Shown piece after piece: positions 13,949 through 16,099 of a DNA stretch of 16,099 nt (its first letter is position 1; each line of letters opens with the position of its first letter). Both the position numbers and the translations under genes were made by a program. The stretch spans positions 1 to 16,099 of the forward strand of contig NZ_JAYGHY010000062.1 in assembly GCF_034931305.1 (NCBI RefSeq). The letters are read 5' to 3'. The DNA comes from Cyanobium gracile_A. GTDB taxonomy: Bacteria; Cyanobacteriota; Cyanobacteriia; PCC-6307; Cyanobiaceae. The notes beneath the pieces were generated by a model that searched no databases, was not told where the DNA came from, and worked only from the letters and a program-made list of their open reading frames with translations.

Positions 13949-14479
13949 ATGAAGCACACCCTCTCGGTGCTGGTGGAAGACGAATCGGGAGCCCTGAGCC
14001 GCATCTCCGGTCTGTTCGCCCGGCGGGGTTTCAACATTGAAAGCCTGGCGGTGGGGCCGGCGGAGCACCGGGGCATGTCTCGCCTGACCATGGTGGTGGA
14101 AGGGGACGACCGCACCCTTGAGCAGATGACCAAGCAGCTCAACAAGCTGATCAACGTGCTCGGGGTGATCGATCTCTCCACCATTCCGGCGGTGGAGCGC
14201 GAGCTGATGCTCCTGAAGGTGGCGGCGCCGGCGGAGAACCGCGGCGCCATTTTCGATCTGGTCCAGGTCTTCCGGGCCAAGGTGGTGGACGTGGCCGACG
14301 ACGCCCTCACCCTTGAGGTGGTGGGGGATCCGGGCAAGCTGGTGGCCCTGGAACGGCTGCTTGAGACCTACGGGATCCTGGAGATCGCCCGCACGGGCAA
14401 GGTGGCTCTGGAGCGGGCCTCGGGGGTGAACACCGAGCTGCTCAAAGCCACCGCCTCAGACAAGCGCGTCCCCGCGTAA
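13949..14479 (+). CDS. ilvN: Acetolactate synthase small (regulatory) subunit
   Basis: A 176-residue regulatory subunit of acetohydroxyacid synthase (also called IlvH), which confers valine feedback inhibition on the first shared step of branched-chain amino acid synthesis. The N-terminal ACT domain is clear: H-T-L-S-V-L-V-E-D-E-S-G-A-L-S-R-I-S-G-L-F, then R-R-G-F-N-I-E-S-L-A-V-G and L-T-M-V-V-E-G-D-D. The second half holds the L-M-L-L-K-V and G-I-L-E-I-A-R-T-G-K-V-A-L-E-R blocks. Length is normal. The ATG at 13949 begins exactly at the ACT domain; a weak GAG lies about 7 bases upstream. The catalytic subunit is not in the window. The last codons and the stop are part of a 24-base tandem duplication. 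Confidence 0.97.
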   Translation: MKHTLSVLVEDESGALSRISGLFARRGFNIESLAVGPAEHRGMSRLTMVVEGDDRTLEQMTKQLNKLINVLGVIDLSTIPAVERELMLLKVAAPAENRGAIFDLVQVFRAKVVDVADDALTLEVVGDPGKLVALERLLETYGILEIARTGKVALERASGVNTELLKATASDKRVPA

Positions 14480-14509
14480 GAGGGCAAGCGCGTCCCCGCC
14501 TGAGCGGGC
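14462..14509 (+). repeat. 24-bp tandem duplication spanning the ilvN stop
   Basis: Two adjacent 24-base units (14462-14485 and 14486-14509) match at 21 of 24 positions. Each begins AAGCGCGTCCCCGC. The first encodes K-R-V-P-A and the TAA stop of ilvN. Because the period is a multiple of three, the second repeats K-R-V-P-A followed by TGA in the same frame, after the true stop. It looks like a replication-slippage duplication that left ilvN intact. Confidence 0.85.
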
Positions 14510-14515
14510 CTCAGG
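14499..14515. terminator. Candidate bidirectional hairpin between ilvN and cyclophilin gene
   Basis: CCTGAG and CTCAGG form a perfect 6-bp stem around CGGGC. The hairpin lies in the convergent gap, overlaps the cyclophilin stop codon, and on the plus strand is followed by the pyrimidine-rich GCTTCTTCTT. It could end ilvN transcripts and, less convincingly, minus-strand transcripts. It is short and lacks a pure T-run. Confidence 0.4.
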
Positions 14516-15254
14516 GCTTCTTCTTGACGAGCGTGCCCCCTTCAATCACCCGGGCCTGGATCAGCTTGTCCCCCTGCTGGATGCGATCGATCACCTCCAT
14601 CCCCTTGGTCACCCGGCCGAAGACCGCGTAGCGGCCATCCAGCTCGGGCAGCGCCTGCAGGGCCACATAGAACTGCGCGCTGGCGGAATTGGGGTCATTG
14701 GAGCGGGCCATCGCGATGGCGCCGCGCTCATGCGTGAGGGCGAGCTGGCGCGTGGCGGTGGGGGTGGTGATCTCTTCGCCGTAGCGGGGTTCCTGGCTGC
14801 CGCTGAGCTTGAGCTCCAGGGGGATGCGCCGGGACTCGCCACTGGCGGGGTCAACGAAACCGCCCGAGCCGTAGTCGCTGGGGGCCACCTTCGGATCGGC
14901 GCTGCTGGGATCACCACCCTGCACCACGAAGGGCACCGGCTCACGCACCACCCGGTGAAACACGGTGCCGTTGTAGACCCCGCGTCGCACCAGATCGACG
15001 AAGTTGCCCGCTGTGAGCGGGGCCGCCGCACCGTCCAGGCTCACTTCCACCGGTCCTTTGCTGGTCTCCATGGCCACCACCGCCGTTCCCTGCAGACAGG
15101 GGGTGGTGGCCGCCTCACAGCCCAGCGGTTGGTTGCCGCTGTCGGCGGCGCAGGCCGCCAGGCCTAGGGGTGTCAGCCCCAGAACCACCAGGAGCAGCAG
15201 CCGCCAGCCAAGGGATGCAGAGGTCGTGCGCTGTCGCTTGCCTTGCTGAGCCAT
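14511..15254 (-). CDS. Cyclophilin-type peptidyl-prolyl isomerase, lipoprotein
   Basis: A 247-residue cyclophilin with an export signal. A basic N-terminus is followed by a hydrophobic segment (residues 17-31) and the lipobox L-A-A-C at 32-35, so mature Cys35 should be lipidated and the enzyme anchored in the periplasm or thylakoid lumen. The catalytic domain runs from about residue 58: E-T-S-K-G-P-V-E-V, N-F-V-D-L-V, the active-site F99-H100-R101, and Q-G-G-D-P at 112-116, with N-S-A-S-A-Q-F-Y further on. It catalyses cis-trans isomerisation of Xaa-Pro bonds in folding proteins. The ATG sits one base after the ycf4 stop (TGAGATG), with GGAGG about 9 bases upstream inside ycf4, so it is translationally linked to a photosystem I assembly gene. 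Confidence 0.94.
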   Translation of the reverse strand: MAQQGKRQRTTSASLGWRLLLLVVLGLTPLGLAACAADSGNQPLGCEAATTPCLQGTAVVAMETSKGPVEVSLDGAAAPLTAGNFVDLVRRGVYNGTVFHRVVREPVPFVVQGGDPSSADPKVAPSDYGSGGFVDPASGESRRIPLELKLSGSQEPRYGEEITTPTATRQLALTHERGAIAMARSNDPNSASAQFYVALQALPELDGRYAVFGRVTKGMEVIDRIQQGDKLIQARVIEGGTLVKKKP

Positions 15255-15255
15255 C

Positions 15256-15822
15256 TCAAAGGCCCTCCAGGGGAACACCCAGGAAGCGGGCCAGTCGGGC
15301 ACCCGCCAGTTCCAGATCGGCCAGGGGCATCGGCTCTCCCACCCGGGTCAGGGGCATGTCCCGGCGACCCTGCACCCGCAGGGCCAGGCGTCGCTGGGGA
15401 CTGAGGCCATCGCGCACCTCCACCTTCACCGCCTGGATGTCCCGCAGGGGGATCACCACCTCGATCAACTGGCGGAAGCCGCGTCGGCTGATGCGGGCTT
15501 CGCCAGACCCGCGATCGAAACGGTTGAGGCCCGAGCCCACATCGATGCTGATCACAAGCCACAGGTAGGTGGCCAGCAACAGCGCCGCCACGCCGTAGAG
15601 CCCCATCACCAGACCCTGGGGCACCCAGACGAGGGCCGCAGGGTGGCCGATGGGCAGCAGATCGCGGCCGAAGCGGCTGGAGGCGCTCGTGAGCACGAAA
15701 CCAAGGCCACCGATGCTGACGGCGGCCGCCACCAACAGGTTGGAGAGACGGCGGGAGCCGAGCACCGGTTGCTCCAGCACCTGCTCGTCGGCCGAAGGGG
15801 AAGCGACGCCGGGCGAAGCCAT
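15256..15822 (-). CDS. ycf4: Photosystem I assembly protein Ycf4
   Basis: A 188-residue thylakoid membrane protein needed for efficient photosystem I assembly. It has two adjacent hydrophobic segments in the N-terminal half (about residues 29-47 and 63-92) separated by a short loop with R-F-G-R-D-L-L-P. A soluble C-terminal half follows, with F-R-Q-L-I-E-V-V-I-P-L-R-D-I-Q-A-V-K-V-E-V-R-D-G and R-V-Q-G-R-R-D-M-P-L-T-R. This matches the Ycf4 family in length and layout. The ATG at 15822 has no obvious Shine-Dalgarno. The gene diverges from psbD, an arrangement common in alpha-cyanobacteria, and is followed immediately by the cyclophilin lipoprotein gene. Confidence 0.95.
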   Translation of the reverse strand: MASPGVASPSADEQVLEQPVLGSRRLSNLLVAAAVSIGGLGFVLTSASSRFGRDLLPIGHPAALVWVPQGLVMGLYGVAALLLATYLWLVISIDVGSGLNRFDRGSGEARISRRGFRQLIEVVIPLRDIQAVKVEVRDGLSPQRRLALRVQGRRDMPLTRVGEPMPLADLELAGARLARFLGVPLEGL

Positions 15823-15975
15823 GCGGGACGAAAGGGCAATGGCCCGCCATCCTGCCGCGAAGCGTGCCGGAGGCGTCAGTTTCAGCCCGTGTCGCCTGGC
15901 ACGGGGGGCCGATCGACGTTGTTACCATCCCCCGGTAACCCACAGCCCTGCGGGTCATCCGCACCGCTTTCACCC
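15823..15975. promoter_or_regulatory. Divergent ycf4 / psbD regulatory region
   Basis: These 153 bases separate the ycf4 and psbD starts and must contain both promoters. The most structured element is GTTACC (15921-15926) and GGTAAC (15934-15939), an inverted repeat with a 7-base spacer about 40 bases before the psbD ATG. It lies in the most AT-rich patch of the region. It could be an operator or overlap the psbD promoter. No clear Shine-Dalgarno precedes psbD. Confidence 0.45.
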
Positions 15976-16099
15976 ATGACGATCGCCCTAGGGCGTGCAC
16001 CGGCCACGCGTGGATGGTTCGACGTCCTCGACGACTGGCTCAAGCGCGACCGCTTTGTTTTCGTGGGCTGGTCCGGTCTGCTGCTGTTCCCCACGGCCT
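15976..16099 (+). CDS. psbD: Photosystem II D2 protein, N-terminal part
   Basis: The first 41 codons of psbD; the gene runs off the window. The product begins M-T-I-A-L-G-R-A-P and continues R-G-W-F-D-V-L-D-D-W-L-K-R-D-R-F-V-F-V-G-W-S-G, the near-invariant stromal N-terminus of D2, then enters the first transmembrane helix. D2 pairs with D1 in the photosystem II reaction centre and binds chlorophylls, pheophytin and plastoquinone QA. The assignment is certain. psbC, which usually overlaps the end of psbD, would be expected just beyond the window. The start lacks a recognisable Shine-Dalgarno. Confidence 0.98.
   Translation, partial: MTIALGRAPATRGWFDVLDDWLKRDRFVFVGWSGLLLFPTA

Noticed and set aside
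15984..15995. 12-bp palindrome CGCCCTAGGGCG within the first codons of psbD
   Set aside because: Expected by chance at this composition; it would form only a 4-bp stem with a 4-base loop.
1..16099. CRISPR arrays, tRNA or rRNA genes, transposases, toxin-antitoxin pairs
   Set aside because: No regularly spaced repeats, cloverleaf patterns or recognisable protein motifs were found; all gaps between genes are under about 160 bases.

Overview
The window is about 16 kb of very GC-rich, gene-dense DNA from a cyanobacterium. It ends in the first 41 codons of psbD (photosystem II D2) and also carries ycf4 (photosystem I assembly), petM (cytochrome b6f subunit 7), a ycf39-like NmrA/SDR gene and a three-gene proton-translocating transhydrogenase (pntAa-pntAb-pntB). 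High GC, tiny intergenic gaps, frequent GTG/TTG starts and no HIP1 octamer (GCGATCGC) found by eye suggest a Cyanobium / freshwater Synechococcus-type alpha-cyanobacterium. That placement is an inference from gene content and composition, not from a database search.

Layout. (1) 1-4300, envelope and isoprenoid block: the 3' end of a family 9 glycosyltransferase (+), a small helical ORF and a DUF368/PopT-type polyprenyl-phosphate transporter (both -), then dxr (+), translationally overlapped by a thioredoxin-like [2Fe-2S] ferredoxin gene. This converges with a YheT-type hydrolase. (2) 4300-7200 (-): pntAa, pntAb and pntB overlap by ATGA junctions, and the YheT hydrolase follows as a fourth cistron. 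(3) 7294-9472: a stand-alone superfamily 2 helicase (+), a hypothetical 96-residue gene (+) behind a strong hairpin, and a divergent infA (-). (4) 9600-13860: an RluE-type pseudouridine synthase (+) converges with a minus-strand series trm1 - petM - ycf39 - small ORF. An alpha/beta hydrolase (+) starts almost back to back with trm1. (5) 13949-16099: ilvN/ilvH (+) converges with a ycf4 - lipoprotein cyclophilin pair (-), and psbD (+) diverges from ycf4.

Most genes are housekeeping: MEP isoprenoid synthesis, NADPH/NADH balance, branched-chain amino acids, RNA modification, translation initiation and photosystem assembly. I see no mobile element, CRISPR array, rRNA or tRNA, and no stretch over 300 bases without a gene. 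Nothing looks like a complete new defence or biosynthetic system. The items most worth a second look are the dxr-ferredoxin overlap, the off-operon IF-1 with an arginine/glycine-rich tail, the Trm1-petM linkage, the hairpin before the 96-residue ORF, the duplicated stop segment of ilvN, and the cyclophilin coupled to ycf4.
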